DNA of 18,685 nucleotides, taken from positions 1 through 18,685 of the forward strand of contig JADGIZ010000233.1 of assembly GCA_027604665.1 (NCBI GenBank), given 5' to 3'. How positions within the stretch are numbered: position 1 is the stretch's first letter; each line of letters opens with the position of its first letter. This stretch comes from Polyrhizophydium stewartii (lineage: Eukaryota; Chytridiomycota; Chytridiomycetes; Rhizophydiales). Positions 9,770 to 17,886 of the stretch are shown one piece after another. Both the position numbers and the translations under genes were made by a program. The notes under the pieces are model-generated. The model did no database searches. It saw only the letters and a list, made by a program, of their open reading frames with translations, and was not told the origin of the DNA.

Positions 9770-9784
9770 ATTGCAATGCATCGG
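9770..9784 (+). repeat. Family A mini-hairpin
   Basis: attgcaatgcatcgg: its right end, gcatcgga in full, is intermediate between families A and B. Confidence 0.7.
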
Positions 9785-9936
9785 AATAAGATATAAATAG
9801 TGGTTAATTTAACATTATAGTGTCTTTATATAGTAAGAATTAGATAGTATTAGATGTTTAATATATTTATTATTTGTGTATCAAATGTTATTGCTTATTG
9901 AATTTTAGATAATTTTAAATAGAATACACTTAATTA

Positions 9937-9949
9937 TGGCCTTCGGATC
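9937..9949 (+). repeat. Family C mini-hairpin
   Basis: tggccttcggatc. Confidence 0.6.
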
Positions 9950-10126
9950 TTTATTTTATTTGATTGGAACTATTCAGATATCTTGTCTATATTACTATCT
10001 ATATCTAACCCTTTAGATCTAATATCATTGACTAAATATCTTACATTTATAATAGTCTTATCCATCTAATAATCCGGGAACTAATTTATTATTAAATCAT
10101 GCATCTTATAATGATACTATTTATTT

Positions 10127-10139
10127 CGGCCTTCGGATC
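10127..10139 (+). repeat. Family C mini-hairpin
   Basis: cggccttcggatc. Confidence 0.6.
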
Positions 10140-10299
10140 GTATATTCTAACTATATTTCATTTCTCTTTGACTTACTAATAGACTACAGTATTTCTTATA
10201 TTATAATAGAATAGAATTTTATGAGTTATTATATCTTATAGCATCAATTCTTTTGTTCATCATATCGTTATGGTTATATGTATATTAAGATAATATATT

Positions 10300-10482
10300 A
10301 TGTTATCAAAGATAGGTATGATACTTATTGCTATCTGTTATAGTCAAGATCTGATAAGTATATTAGATATCGTCCAGATTCTAATAGGTTCTTATCCATA
10401 TTTAATTGCTTATAATCTGTTATATATCTATAAGGGTATTACTATAACTCATACCAATCGGGTCTTTATATTAAATATATAA
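10300..10482 (+). CDS. Unrecognised small hydrophobic reading frame, doubtful
   Basis: Sixty codons from ATG to TAA, with no TAG codon inside. The product would be hydrophobic, mostly Ile, Leu and Tyr, as expected of any open frame in such AT-rich DNA. I recognise no family, and the third positions do not differ visibly from the surrounding DNA. It and the next frame are both on the + strand, in a stretch with few GC elements, which is the only contextual support. A chance open frame is more likely than a gene. Confidence 0.15.
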   Translation: MLSKIGMILIAICYSQDLISILDIVQILIGSYPYLIAYNLLYIYKGITITHTNRVFILNI

Positions 10483-10727
10483 TATCATTGGTTGATTTTC
10501 TCATATATTAATTATAGAAAGTGAGATACTAAGTATTAATTAAGATAGGTACTAATAAATTTTAATGATAATATTACATATTACCTAATTTAGGATAATG
10601 ATAATGGAAATAGTGATTAACTAAATAGTGAAGTTATACATTATGATTCATGGTAATTTATTAATGATTTATGGTAATTTACGTCATTATAATTCCTCGT
10701 ACTCAAGAATTTAATTACAGATGGTTA

Positions 10728-10743
10728 ATTGCGTACGCATCGT
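10728..10743 (+). repeat. Family A mini-hairpin
   Basis: attgcgtacgcatcgt: a longer TGCG/CGCA stem. Confidence 0.7.
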
Positions 10744-10758
10744 ATTCAATATCTTACT

Positions 10759-11103
10759 ATGAATTTAATTGATCCCATTACATATTACCTAATTAGATTA
10801 GAATAGAATTATTTATACGTATAGATTAGAATGAAGATGGAAAGAGTTATTAAGAAATCAATGGATCAACGTCCTTTTCCTTCTGGAATTAATAAGAATG
10901 ATATCACTTCTTACTTTTATAATAAAGTTAGGATAAGATATTCACTTTTAATCTTTAACATATTAATGTTGATATATAGTACTCTCTCTTTCTATAATAA
11001 CTTTACTACTTCCCATGGTAGTTACCTTATCCTTAATAAGTTTAATGAAATAAGAACCACTACCTTTACACTATATCATATTCACCTAATTTAGGTCTTG
11101 TAA
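10759..11103 (+). CDS. Unrecognised 114-residue reading frame under the TAG=Leu code
   Basis: With TAG as Leu the frame runs from ATG 10759 through three TAG codons (10804, 10822, 11092) to TAA at 11101. An internal ATG at 10831 gives a shorter version that would end at TAG 11092 in the standard code. A basic N-terminal part (KMERVIKKSMDQR) precedes one possible membrane segment (YSLLIFNILMLIYSTLSF), followed by a polar tail. I recognise no family. In DNA this AT-rich, with only TAA and TGA as stops, a frame of this length is expected about once by chance in a window this size, so it remains doubtful. Its Pro-, Asp- and Lys-containing middle looks more protein-like than most open frames here. 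Confidence 0.25.
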
Positions 11104-11181
11104 TTCTAATTATAATGTACCATTATATACTAGACCTTACGTATTTATTAATAAATTAAAGTAGTTTAATTAATATTCCTT

Positions 11182-11227
11182 CAGGCTGGTGGTGAGCCTG
11201 TTCAAATACTTACGGTATTTAGTACCG
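11182..11227. repeat. Two adjacent hairpins (double-hairpin-like)
   Basis: Hairpin 1: caggct (11182-11187) pairs with agcctg (11195-11200). Hairpin 2: cggta (11213-11217) pairs with taccg (11223-11227). The spacer is 12 bases. Two neighbouring stem-loops are the hallmark of fungal mitochondrial double-hairpin elements. Confidence 0.6.
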
Positions 11228-11253
11228 CATATCTATTTACATACGATAATTAA

Positions 11254-11287
11254 TCCTGAGGGACGCCAAGACTGAAGTCCAGTCGGA
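11254..11287 (+). repeat. Family B element with a broken stem
   Basis: Matches the copies at 1494 and 6443 at both ends (tcctga; gaagtccagtcgga), but the right half of the stem is changed (aagact), so the usual hairpin no longer pairs fully. Confidence 0.7.
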
Positions 11288-11300
11288 ATAAATTAAAGTT

Positions 11301-11424
11301 AAGTATCGAAGTAGAGGGGTCTCCCGACCCCGGGCTCCACCGAAAGTATCGAAGTAATCTCCCGACCCCCGAGCTCCACCGAAAGTCTCGAAGTAAAGGG
11401 GTCTGCCGACCCCGAACTACACCA
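11301..11424 (+). repeat. Three tandem GC-rich units, family B-related
   Basis: Units begin near 11301, 11344 and 11383, each with aagt-tcgaagta followed by a GGGGTC/GACCCC-type hairpin and gctccaccga. Unit 2 has lost the left half of the stem (atctcccgacccc). The unit end, CTCCACCGA, matches the right end of family B. Confidence 0.8.
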
Positions 11425-11490
11425 TAATTTGCCCACCTAAGCATTAATAAAGATTAAATTAAGTATCTCTTATTAAATAATTAGAGGGCT

Positions 11491-11680
11491 CTGACGACCC
11501 CAAGGTCCATCGGATAAAGAAGTAGAGGGAGGTCCACCGGATAAAGAAGTAGATAGAGGGGTATGACGACCCCTAATTACACCGGACTTAGACCAGCGTA
11601 GCTGATAAAGAAAGTACACAGGCGACCTAGGTATATAAGATATTATGGTATTGAAGTAGAGGGAGGTCCACCGGACTTAC
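11491..11680 (+). repeat. Second group of family B-related units
   Basis: Several copies of a gagg...ggtccaccgga unit joined by taaagaagta linkers. Some keep a hairpin (ggctctgacgacccc; ggggtatgacgacccc) and others have lost it (gagggaggtccaccgga, near 11524 and again near 11660). A mosaic of full and hairpinless units. Confidence 0.7.
11594..11604. repeat. Family D triloop hairpin
   Basis: cagcgtagctg, identical to the copy at 8182. Confidence 0.6.
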
Positions 11681-11759
11681 CGTAGGTTAAGATTAAGGTT
11701 AGGATTTACTTACTAATGAAGTTAGGTACCTATTTGAAGTAATCTATAACTCAATCATA

Positions 11760-11822
11760 ATTTAGGACTTTGTCACATTACTTATTTAATGTAATCCATT
11801 TCCCATTATTATAACATGTACT
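11760..11822 (+). repeat. Dispersed direct repeat, copy 1
   Basis: ttaggactttgtcacatta..., ending in ttattataacatgtact. Copy 2 at 11999-12045 has the same ends but lacks about 15 bases in the middle. Confidence 0.7.
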
Positions 11823-11893
11823 TAATTACTAACTAGGATCGATACTTTCCTACTTAATAATATACTTATTCTGATTACGATAATAATGTAATT

Positions 11894-11908
11894 CCGATGC
11901 ATTGCAAT
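11894..11908 (-). repeat. Family A mini-hairpin, reverse orientation
   Basis: ccgatgcattgcaat: flank CCGA instead of TCGA. Confidence 0.7.
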
Positions 11909-11930
11909 TTATTTATTTATTATTTCCTAC

Positions 11931-11943
11931 CATGCGTAGCATG
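11931..11943. repeat. Family D triloop hairpin
   Basis: catgcgtagcatg: CATGC/GCATG stem with GTA loop. Confidence 0.6.
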
Positions 11944-11998
11944 TATAACTTATTTAAATATATTTATACGTTGCATCATTAGTTAAGATGTAGCATAG

Positions 11999-12045
11999 TT
12001 TAAGGACTTTGTCACATTACTTACTTACATTATTATAACATGTAC
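11999..12045 (+). repeat. Dispersed direct repeat, copy 2
   Basis: Shares ggactttgtcacattactta and ttattataacatgtact with the copy at 11760. Its ttgtcacatt core is the reverse complement of aatgtgacaa words found at 13994, so the family also occurs inverted. Confidence 0.7.
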
Positions 12046-12146
12046 TACATAATAATGATCTAAATAATAGAAGGTCCTATATTACTAATAATATAAGTAT
12101 TCATAATAATATTTACTATTTAATAATCTAAGTATTCATAATAATA

Positions 12147-12163
12147 TCGATGGCTCTGCCAAT
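12147..12163 (-). repeat. Family A mini-hairpin, reverse orientation, long stem
   Basis: tcgatggctctgccaat, identical to the copy at 5091. Confidence 0.75.
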
Positions 12164-12353
12164 TACTATTAATTTCTTCTATAAGAATAACGGAAGCTTA
12201 GTTACGCTATTCTACTACTCCTACTAATACTACTATACTTAATATACATTCTTTATAATATATAACTAATAATAATATTTACAGTCTATGACTTAAGTTC
12301 ATACATTACCTCCGGTGGCTCTCCAATGTAATACTCTACCTTACTATTAATTT

Positions 12354-12470
12354 TTTGACATTATTTATAATATATAACTGATAATAAGTATAACTTCCTT
12401 AACGATACATTCTAGACATTATTTATAATATGGTATTGATTTATACTATTTATATAACTTCCTTAACGAT
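12354..12470 (+). repeat. Tandem duplication of about 55 bases
   Basis: Two blocks each begin with gacattatttataatat (12357 and 12416) and end with ataacttccttaacgat (up to 12406 and 12470). The middles have diverged. Confidence 0.7.
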
Positions 12471-12520
12471 CTGAAAGTAACCGTACTAATACTATTCTTC
12501 ACTTCATTTAAACTCTAATA

Positions 12521-12865
12521 ATGGAACCTATTGGTATTTGGGCTAACTTTCTTAGTTATTAAGGTATTCCCCCTAATTTCCCATATTTTGATACCCTCTC
12601 GTACGACCCTCTACATGGATCCGACCAAGCCGTCTTCCCCTACATCGGACCCGACCAACCCTGTTTTCATGGACCCGACCAACCCGTTTCTTGGGACAAT
12701 AATACTAACAGTTCCCCACTAGTACCTAATTCCCCTACTATCGAAATTCAAGGTCATGCCCGAAATCCGATTTGTTGATTCCGAGGGGGGGCCCTGTACC
12801 TGAGATACTTCTCGATTCTGTATAAGGAATATGATAAATACCACTTCCATCCGAAATCAGTTATA
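12521..12865 (+). other. C-rich island with in-phase tandem motif, possible gene relic, unrecognised
   Basis: This block is far richer in C than anything around it. On the + strand, one frame is open from 12522 to TGA 12801 if TAG is Leu. Another, from ATG 12521, is broken by TAA (12560) and TGA (12776), but between them encodes GPDQP-type repeats. A 15-base motif, ggaYccgaccaaScc, occurs at 12617, 12647 and 12671, so the spacings of 30 and 24 bases are multiples of three, as expected of coding repeats. The reverse strand is also largely open, so frame openness alone proves little. I do not recognise a protein. It may be a decayed gene, a plasmid-derived segment or a separate GC-rich repeat class. 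Confidence 0.35.
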
Positions 12866-13790
12866 TGAATATAATGTGACGATTGGTTAGTCTCTTAAAG
12901 TAACTTTTAACAATAACTAGCTTTCCTAAATCATTTGCCTTGGACATTATGTTAAGTATTCAAAGTAGGCTAAAGCATTAATCTTATCTTTATAATGTGA
13001 AAAAGATCCTTCATTATTGGCTTCGAGATTTACTAGTTAGAGTTTATGTACTAGATATTATGTGAAAAAATAGTTAACGTGTGAAAAAGGATAGGGTTCT
13101 TATTGGGCTAGTAGTTAATACTACATCAAATTTATTAAGAATAATTAAGAAGAGTATGTGAAGTAAAGGAAGAGATTTAGAGTTGGATAAGTGGTTATGT
13201 ATTATTAGAGTTAGATTATTATAATTTTATCCCAAATAGACTAACATAGTATCAATTAGACGAAAACCATGTTAAGGTGATAACATCAACTTATATATAA
13301 AGTAGTAATCTATAATTATCTAATTGTATATGAGTTTAATGTCCGTAAGATTATATTAATACCAATAAGTAGATTGTAGTAGTAGAGTAGGTATAATATC
13401 CTTTGGGTAAATAAATAAGTAGTGAAGGCATGATTATTTGTGATGTGAATCTTATTTAATATGATAAACAGCCAAAGGAATACTATCACTATTACATATA
13501 TTAAGTTAATTACATCAAAATGATATTAAGAACTTAATCTATAATTATATGTAGAACTTAGATCTTAGTGAAATTAGTATTAGATTATTAAGGAAATACG
13601 ATTTATATACCTTATATTTTTTAACGTATTAAATATATAAGATTAATTAAATTACGACAGTATTCGATACACTATCATTAATCACGATACGATAGGATGG
13701 TATTAAATTATAAATCATTATCAAGAAAAAAATAAAGTATCTCTTCCTTCTATCTTTTGATTAATAAACCTATATCTTTTGGTGCCTAGG

Positions 13791-13903
13791 AATGCTTCTA
13801 TCTTTAAGAATGCTTCTATCTTTTGGTGCCGAGGGAATGCTACGCAATTATCCAATGCTTCTATCTTTTGGCGACGGAATGCTACGCAATTATCCGAAGG
13901 CCA
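13791..13903 (+). repeat. Compound tandem repeat of two alternating motifs
   Basis: Motif 1, aatgcttctatcttt, at 13791, 13809 and 13854. Motif 2, ggaatgctacgcaattatcc, exactly repeated at 13834-13853 and 13876-13895. Motif 2 contains a family-A-like atgc-tac-gcaat, and the array ends in a reverse family C copy (13892-13903). The long reverse-strand open frame here is a by-product of the repetition. Confidence 0.75.
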
Positions 13904-14129
13904 AAATGGTAGAATGTCCCATTTCCATTTCAATAATGTGATAGAATGAATTCCATTAAGAGGTAAGATAATACCCCCAATCTTATTAAAATTAATGTGA
14001 CAAATATGATTCCATTAATTAATGTGAGGATATTATAAATAATTCTCGATACCAAGAAATCATTCAGTACTTATTAGATTTACAATGCTAGGGATTAATT
14101 GGATTGTATTACTATTTGGAAATAGAATA

Positions 14130-14144
14130 ATTGCGAAGCATCGT
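14130..14144 (+). repeat. Family A mini-hairpin
   Basis: attgcgaagcatcgt: loop GAA. Confidence 0.75.
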
Positions 14145-14279
14145 AAATAAGAAAAGTGTAAGGTAACTCATTTGGAATACTTATTAAGAGAAAGTATCGG
14201 TAAAAGTAACTTATGATGTTGTTCATTCATGTCCAATTACACATTAATTATCATAGTTATTAATTAGTTAGTATAAAAT

Positions 14280-14312
14280 CCAACTGGACTTCAGGACAGT
14301 GGTCCTTCAGGA
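14280..14312 (-). repeat. Family B GC hairpin element, reverse orientation
   Basis: ccaactggacttc, stem AGGAC/GTCCT with loop AGTG, then tcagga: the inverse of the copies at 1494 and 6443. Confidence 0.8.
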
Positions 14313-14387
14313 TAAATAAAAAGTGAGTAAAATACAGTATACTATTAATAATTAGATATCACTAATATTGAAATTTAATAAGAAGGG

Positions 14388-14398
14388 ATGCTACGCAT
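14388..14398. repeat. Family D triloop hairpin
   Basis: atgctacgcat: ATGC/GCAT stem with TAC loop. Confidence 0.55.
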
Positions 14399-14919
14399 GG
14401 ATAACTGTTAAATTACTATCTAGAATTTCCTATTTCTTTACAGTAGCAAATAAATATCTATCATGGTAAATACGTATTAAATGAAAGTATATCTATAGAT
14501 TTTATAAGGTTAGTAGTAGAGTAATATTAATAATATACTTAGTACATATTCTTATGAAGAACCCATTATTGACACTATCATAAATAGAAAATGATAAGGA
14601 TTAGACATGTAATGTTCGGATATGGAAAAGGAAATTATTAAATACTTAATTGTAAACATAGTTCATCTCCATATTAAAATAAGGGTTAGCCATTAGTAAT
14701 AAAGGATATATAAGTAATAATATGAAAAAGTTGATTAGTATTACTAGCATAAATTACCAAGTACATTATTAAGTAAGTACCTGTGTAAAGTATATAAATA
14801 AAGAGAGATGTTAAGAGGGTAGCGGTCAACGACCGCGAGGATGAAATAAGTATATGTGAAAAATAAATATGTGAATAGTATATTAAAGGTAAGTATCAAT
14901 AAGATATTAAATAAAGAGG

Positions 14920-14953
14920 TTCCGAAGGGACGATGTTCCTGAGGTCCATCTGA
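14920..14953 (+). repeat. Family B GC hairpin element
   Basis: ttccgaa, stem GGGAC/GTTCC (one wobble) with loop GAT, then tgaggtccatctga. Close to the copy at 7922. Confidence 0.75.
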
Positions 14954-15354
14954 TAGATTAAATAATCAAGAATTATTAAGAAAATGGCTTGGCTTCATTA
15001 TTAGTGTTACTAATAAGTAAATACCAACAAAATAGTAGGAGTAGTAGTTAGTAATTAGTTAATATCAAGCTGGAGTAGCCAAGATCGTTTATCATGTTAA
15101 TATCCTTCTAAATATTCTTTATAAGTTATATATGACCTTCCTTTAAGTCCCTGTTATAATTCATTACATTAATAAATCCGTAAGTTAGTATTGAATGGTA
15201 TTATAATGGTAGGAATTATCCTAAAATACATGTACCTTAGTACATGGTAATCCATAAATGTACCAATTCCATTTAAAAATGTGATAAAGATGAAATTATC
15301 GGTCCTCCGAAGTATTAATATTACTTGGGAGCATAACAAGTAGGAAATGTGACC

Positions 15355-15416
15355 AATATGATTGATACATTGAAAGTAGTGTTATAATATGATTGATACA
15401 TTGAAAGTAGTGTTAT
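15355..15416 (+). repeat. Perfect tandem duplication, 31-base unit, two copies
   Basis: The unit begins aatatgattgatacattg and ends agtagtgttat. Copies at 15355-15385 and 15386-15416 are identical, so the duplication is recent or kept homogeneous. Confidence 0.9.
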
Positions 15417-15423
15417 AATAACC

Positions 15424-15478
15424 AAATGGGTTAAATAGTTATTAGTACCTAAAATGGGTTAAATATTTATTAGTACCT
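15424..15478 (+). repeat. Near-perfect tandem duplication, about 27-base unit
   Basis: Units begin aaatgggttaaata and end tattagtacct (15424-15450 and 15451-15478), with one substitution and one extra a. It lies just downstream of the 31-base duplication. Confidence 0.85.
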
Positions 15479-15764
15479 ATCTTAATTTGTAGTATTATAG
15501 TAATTAACAAGAAGAGGAATCCTTAGAAAGGAAATTAAGTTAATCCCAAAGTAGAATTGGATACCTCCTCAAACTTAATACCATAATTTCCATTAATTAA
15601 TTAATGTGAGGATATTCAAAAATAATTCATTTGAAGATTATGTAAAGTCATGAAAGTTATTAAACAGTCTTGAACTGCAGCTCTTCATATTAAATTGTGG
15701 ATAAATATAGAGATTTTAATAGAACTAGATAATAGAAAGATTCTAGATATTCTAGTAAATATCT

Positions 15765-15790
15765 ATTGCGATTGCATAGCACCGCACCGA
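15765..15790 (+). repeat. Family A element, extended form
   Basis: attgcg at the left and gcaccga at the right enclose attgcatagcacc; the left and right ends appear partly duplicated. Confidence 0.6.
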
Positions 15791-16317
15791 TATTATAAAG
15801 TACTGGTATTCTTAGTAACTAATTTAGATTAAGAATCTGTGACTATGATAAAGTATACTATTTATGTAAAGTAATATAATAACCTAAAATAATTTCTAGA
15901 GTATATTTAGAAAATATAAGTAATAATATAAATGGATATATAGAAGAAAATATCTAGAGATTTTTTCAAGTAGAAGCACTAGAGTGCTAAGAATGATATT
16001 AAGTAATCATAAAAATAGCTCTATTAAAGTATTAGTTAGATAGTAATACTAGATATGATTTGTTTTATAATAAGAGTCATAATTATAGAACTATAAAGTA
16101 TATGATTGTTATTGGAATAAGTAGACTTTGGATAGAGTTTCTAAGTGTTATTCTAATACTTGAGAGAGTTAGTTAATAGACCAGTATTGGTAGTAGATCA
16201 AGTTCTACTTTAGATTTAAGCTATTTTCTGATTTATATGTAACAATACCCAAGAGGTTACACATTATAAGAGGAGGGAGGACCCTCTTTTCGAAATTTTG
16301 ATGGAATCTTTGTAATA

Positions 16318-16941
16318 ATGGAAAGCCTTATGGCTGCTAGTATAATCGTAATAATCGGTGTTATTTAGTCTGTGGCACTAATGACGTAGGCTGAACGTAA
16401 AATCATGGGAGCCTGTCAAAGACGTATAGGCCCAAATAAAGTAGGATGGTTGGGGTTTCTACAGCCGTTTGCAGATGGGGTAAAATAGATTTAGAAAGAA
16501 ACGGTATAGCCACTGCCTGTTTCTACTTGGCTTTTTGAGGGAGCTCCATTTATAACTTAGTATTTGGCACTATTGAATTGGTAGGTACTTCCCCTAGACC
16601 GTGGGTTGGCTTTGGCTGAGTTGGTAGGAGGGGGTCTACTTGTTATGGTTGCTATCTCCGAATTGGGAATTTATGGTGTAATTTATGCTGGTTGGGCTTC
16701 CAACTCTAAATATTCTTTTTTGGGAAGTTTGAGATCGACAGCTCAACTTATCAGTTATTCTGTTAGTTTGTCTATTATCCTACTTACAGCAGTTTTTACT
16801 ATTGGGAGTGTCGATCTTTTGGAAATTGTCGATGCTCAACGGAGTATTGGGCTATTTTATGCTTAGTTGCCTATGGCTTTCTAGTTTAGTATTAGTGCAA
16901 TTGCAGAAGTTAATCGAGCTCCGATGGATTTGCCTGAGGCT
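16318..16941 (+). CDS. nad1: NADH dehydrogenase subunit 1, exon 1
   Basis: NAD1 is a core membrane subunit of respiratory complex I, helping to form the quinone-binding site. ATG 16318 opens a 208-codon frame. The N-terminal membrane segment is followed by [20 protein letters not shown], then [56 protein letters not shown], and [13 protein letters not shown] at the end. Nine in-frame TAG codons (16366, 16387, 16486, 16492, 16507, 16558, 16582, 16864, 16882) fall where NAD1 has Leu; Trp is always TGG. The exon ends after GCT 16941, between the Ala and the next residue of the conserved LPEAES region, as set by the P1 pairing of the following intron. About the C-terminal third is missing and was not found in the window. 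It is much less AT-rich than its surroundings. A gag-gga-gga purine run lies about 40 bases upstream; no clear ribosome-binding site is visible. Confidence 0.95.
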
Positions 16942-17054
16942 GATTCGGTCTCTTAAAATATCATAAAATGCTGGGAGGAGTATTATTCTCTAATCAGCAG
17001 GAATATTATTAAAGGTTCCTCAGAGACTATACATGATACATTGAAGAAATAGTC
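16942..17054 (+). ncRNA. Group I intron in nad1: 5' end and catalytic core
   Basis: P1: exon end GAGGCT (16936-16941) pairs with GGTCTC (16947-16952), placing the required U-G wobble at the splice site. P3: TATCAT (16959-16964) with ATGATA (17033-17038). P4: TGCTG (16969-16973) with CAGCA (16995-16999), in a typical Q-like context, aatcagcagg. P6: AGGAA (16999-17003) with TTCCT (17016-17020). P7: GACTA (17025-17029) with TAGTC (17050-17054). The strand order is canonical, and R and S resemble subgroup IB introns. P8 is extremely short or absent, since only 11 bases separate P3' from P7'. The intron's 3' end and the second exon are not visible to the right edge, so it is over 1.7 kb long, trans-spliced or broken. 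Confidence 0.8.
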
Positions 17055-17213
17055 CAAATTAGCTGTTTTTTGAGGTGGCCAGTAATCATACCCAACTATT
17101 CACCAGCAGTATATTGTTTAGGACATAAGCTAAGTTAATATTTAGTAAGAGATAAACTAGGAATATTTAGAGTAGAAGATTTTGTTATATTAAACTTAAA
17201 AGGTATTATATAA

Positions 17214-17228
17214 ATTGCTGTGCATCGA
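17214..17228 (+). repeat. Family A mini-hairpin
   Basis: attgctgtgcatcga: TGC/GCA stem with loop TGT; the inverse of the copy at 1424. Confidence 0.75.
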
Positions 17229-17361
17229 TATTTAACTACTAGAATTATTAGATTAAAATTACTGTATTAAACTCTTTTAAATACTGAGGAGAATTAGAAC
17301 TTTCGCTATTTGTAAGGTCAAATTGGGTATTACTCTAGTAATTACTTATTGTTGTTTATTC

Positions 17362-17394
17362 TCCAATGGACCTCAGGGACATTGTCCCATCGGA
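17362..17394 (-). repeat. Family B GC hairpin element, reverse orientation
   Basis: tccaatggacctca, stem GGGAC/GTCCC with loop ATT, then atcgga. Reverse complement of the copy at 7922 with one main change. Confidence 0.8.
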
Positions 17395-17774
17395 AGAATT
17401 AAAAATGTAATTAAATAAAGACTAAGATATTATATAAACCCCCATACTTGTTAATTAAATAGAGGAATAGATAGTTATATCTCCTAGCAGGAAAGTGATT
17501 AGAATCGATCTAAGATATTTACTTATAAAGACTGGGAATTCTAAGTATTATAATGCTTGTTCTATTCCTCAAGCTTGACTTTACACGAGAATTCTGAAGA
17601 AATCTAATACTTCTTAAGTATACAATTGCTTAAATAGAATTATTAATACTATAGCTAAGTACTTAAAGTTTATAGATAATAGATAAATATATGAATTAGT
17701 ATAACTATGAGCAGATAAACTAGAATAACTAAGAATTAAGTAAGAGGATTCTAACTGTTAATTAATAAGTGTAA

Positions 17775-17791
17775 ATTGGCGCAGCCATCGA
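17775..17791 (+). repeat. Family A mini-hairpin, long stem
   Basis: attggcgcagccatcga: TGGC/GCCA stem with loop GCA. Confidence 0.75.
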
Positions 17792-17871
17792 AGTTTTAAT
17801 AGTCAGAATTGGTAAAATAATAGATCAGGTAGATACTTTCTTAATTAGATATTAAAATTATATCTTATAGT

Positions 17872-17886
17872 TCGATGCAGCGCAAT
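17872..17886 (-). repeat. Family A mini-hairpin, reverse orientation
   Basis: tcgatgcagcgcaat. Confidence 0.75.

Larger units (their letters stand above)
4445..10299. other. Gene-free AT-rich stretch between cox2 and position 10300
   Basis: Almost 6 kb without a recognisable protein, tRNA or rRNA gene on either strand. It holds many small GC hairpins of families A to D (listed separately), a run of atcttaact-like repeats at about 5941-6075, and one perfect 8-base GC stem at 6082-6108. Between about 7080 and 7790 the sequence is very low in complexity, with recurrent tagtaata/attagtaa words. Confidence 0.6.
11104..12519. other. Gene-free stretch rich in GC repeats and local duplications
   Basis: No recognisable gene. 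It contains a two-hairpin element (11182-11227), the tandem family B cluster (about 11254-11680), a dispersed pair of about 50-base repeats at 11760 and 11999, a 20-odd-base direct repeat around 12089-12147, and a duplicated block at 12354-12470. Confidence 0.6.
12866..16260. other. Gene-free AT-rich stretch upstream of nad1
   Basis: No gene recognised on either strand. Contents: recurrent words of the type tatgtgaaaaa (about 12996, 13061, 13080, 14854), a recurrent pair of ttccatt with a nearby aatgtga (about 13925, 14011, 15270, 15588), GC hairpin elements and the tandem duplications listed separately. Confidence 0.6.

Noticed and set aside
11182..11227. tRNA-like gcctgttcaaatac
   Set aside because: The surrounding bases form two separate hairpins, not a cloverleaf.
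11250..11444. Reverse-strand 64-residue open frame
   Set aside because: It lies entirely in the tandem GC-rich family B units; its repetitive protein simply mirrors the DNA repeats.
13721..13933. Reverse-strand 70-residue open frame with QKIEA repeats
   Set aside because: It results from the compound tandem repeat and has no family resemblance.
16606..16866. An 86-residue gene starting at TTG and ending at TAG
   Set aside because: This is only the TAG-free middle of nad1 exon 1; the frame continues on both sides once TAG is read as Leu.
16318..16941. Sphaeroplealean green alga as the source, from the TAG=Leu code
   Set aside because: Those algae keep only cox2a in mtDNA and have the CuA half in the nucleus; here the CuA half is mitochondrial. 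A chytrid fits better, though this is not proof.
16942..16953. nad1 reading on through GAT TCG GTC TCT before the TAA
   Set aside because: The DS that follows LPEA looks like the family's ES, but the P1 pairing GAGGCT/GGTCTC places the splice site before it, so these codons are intron.
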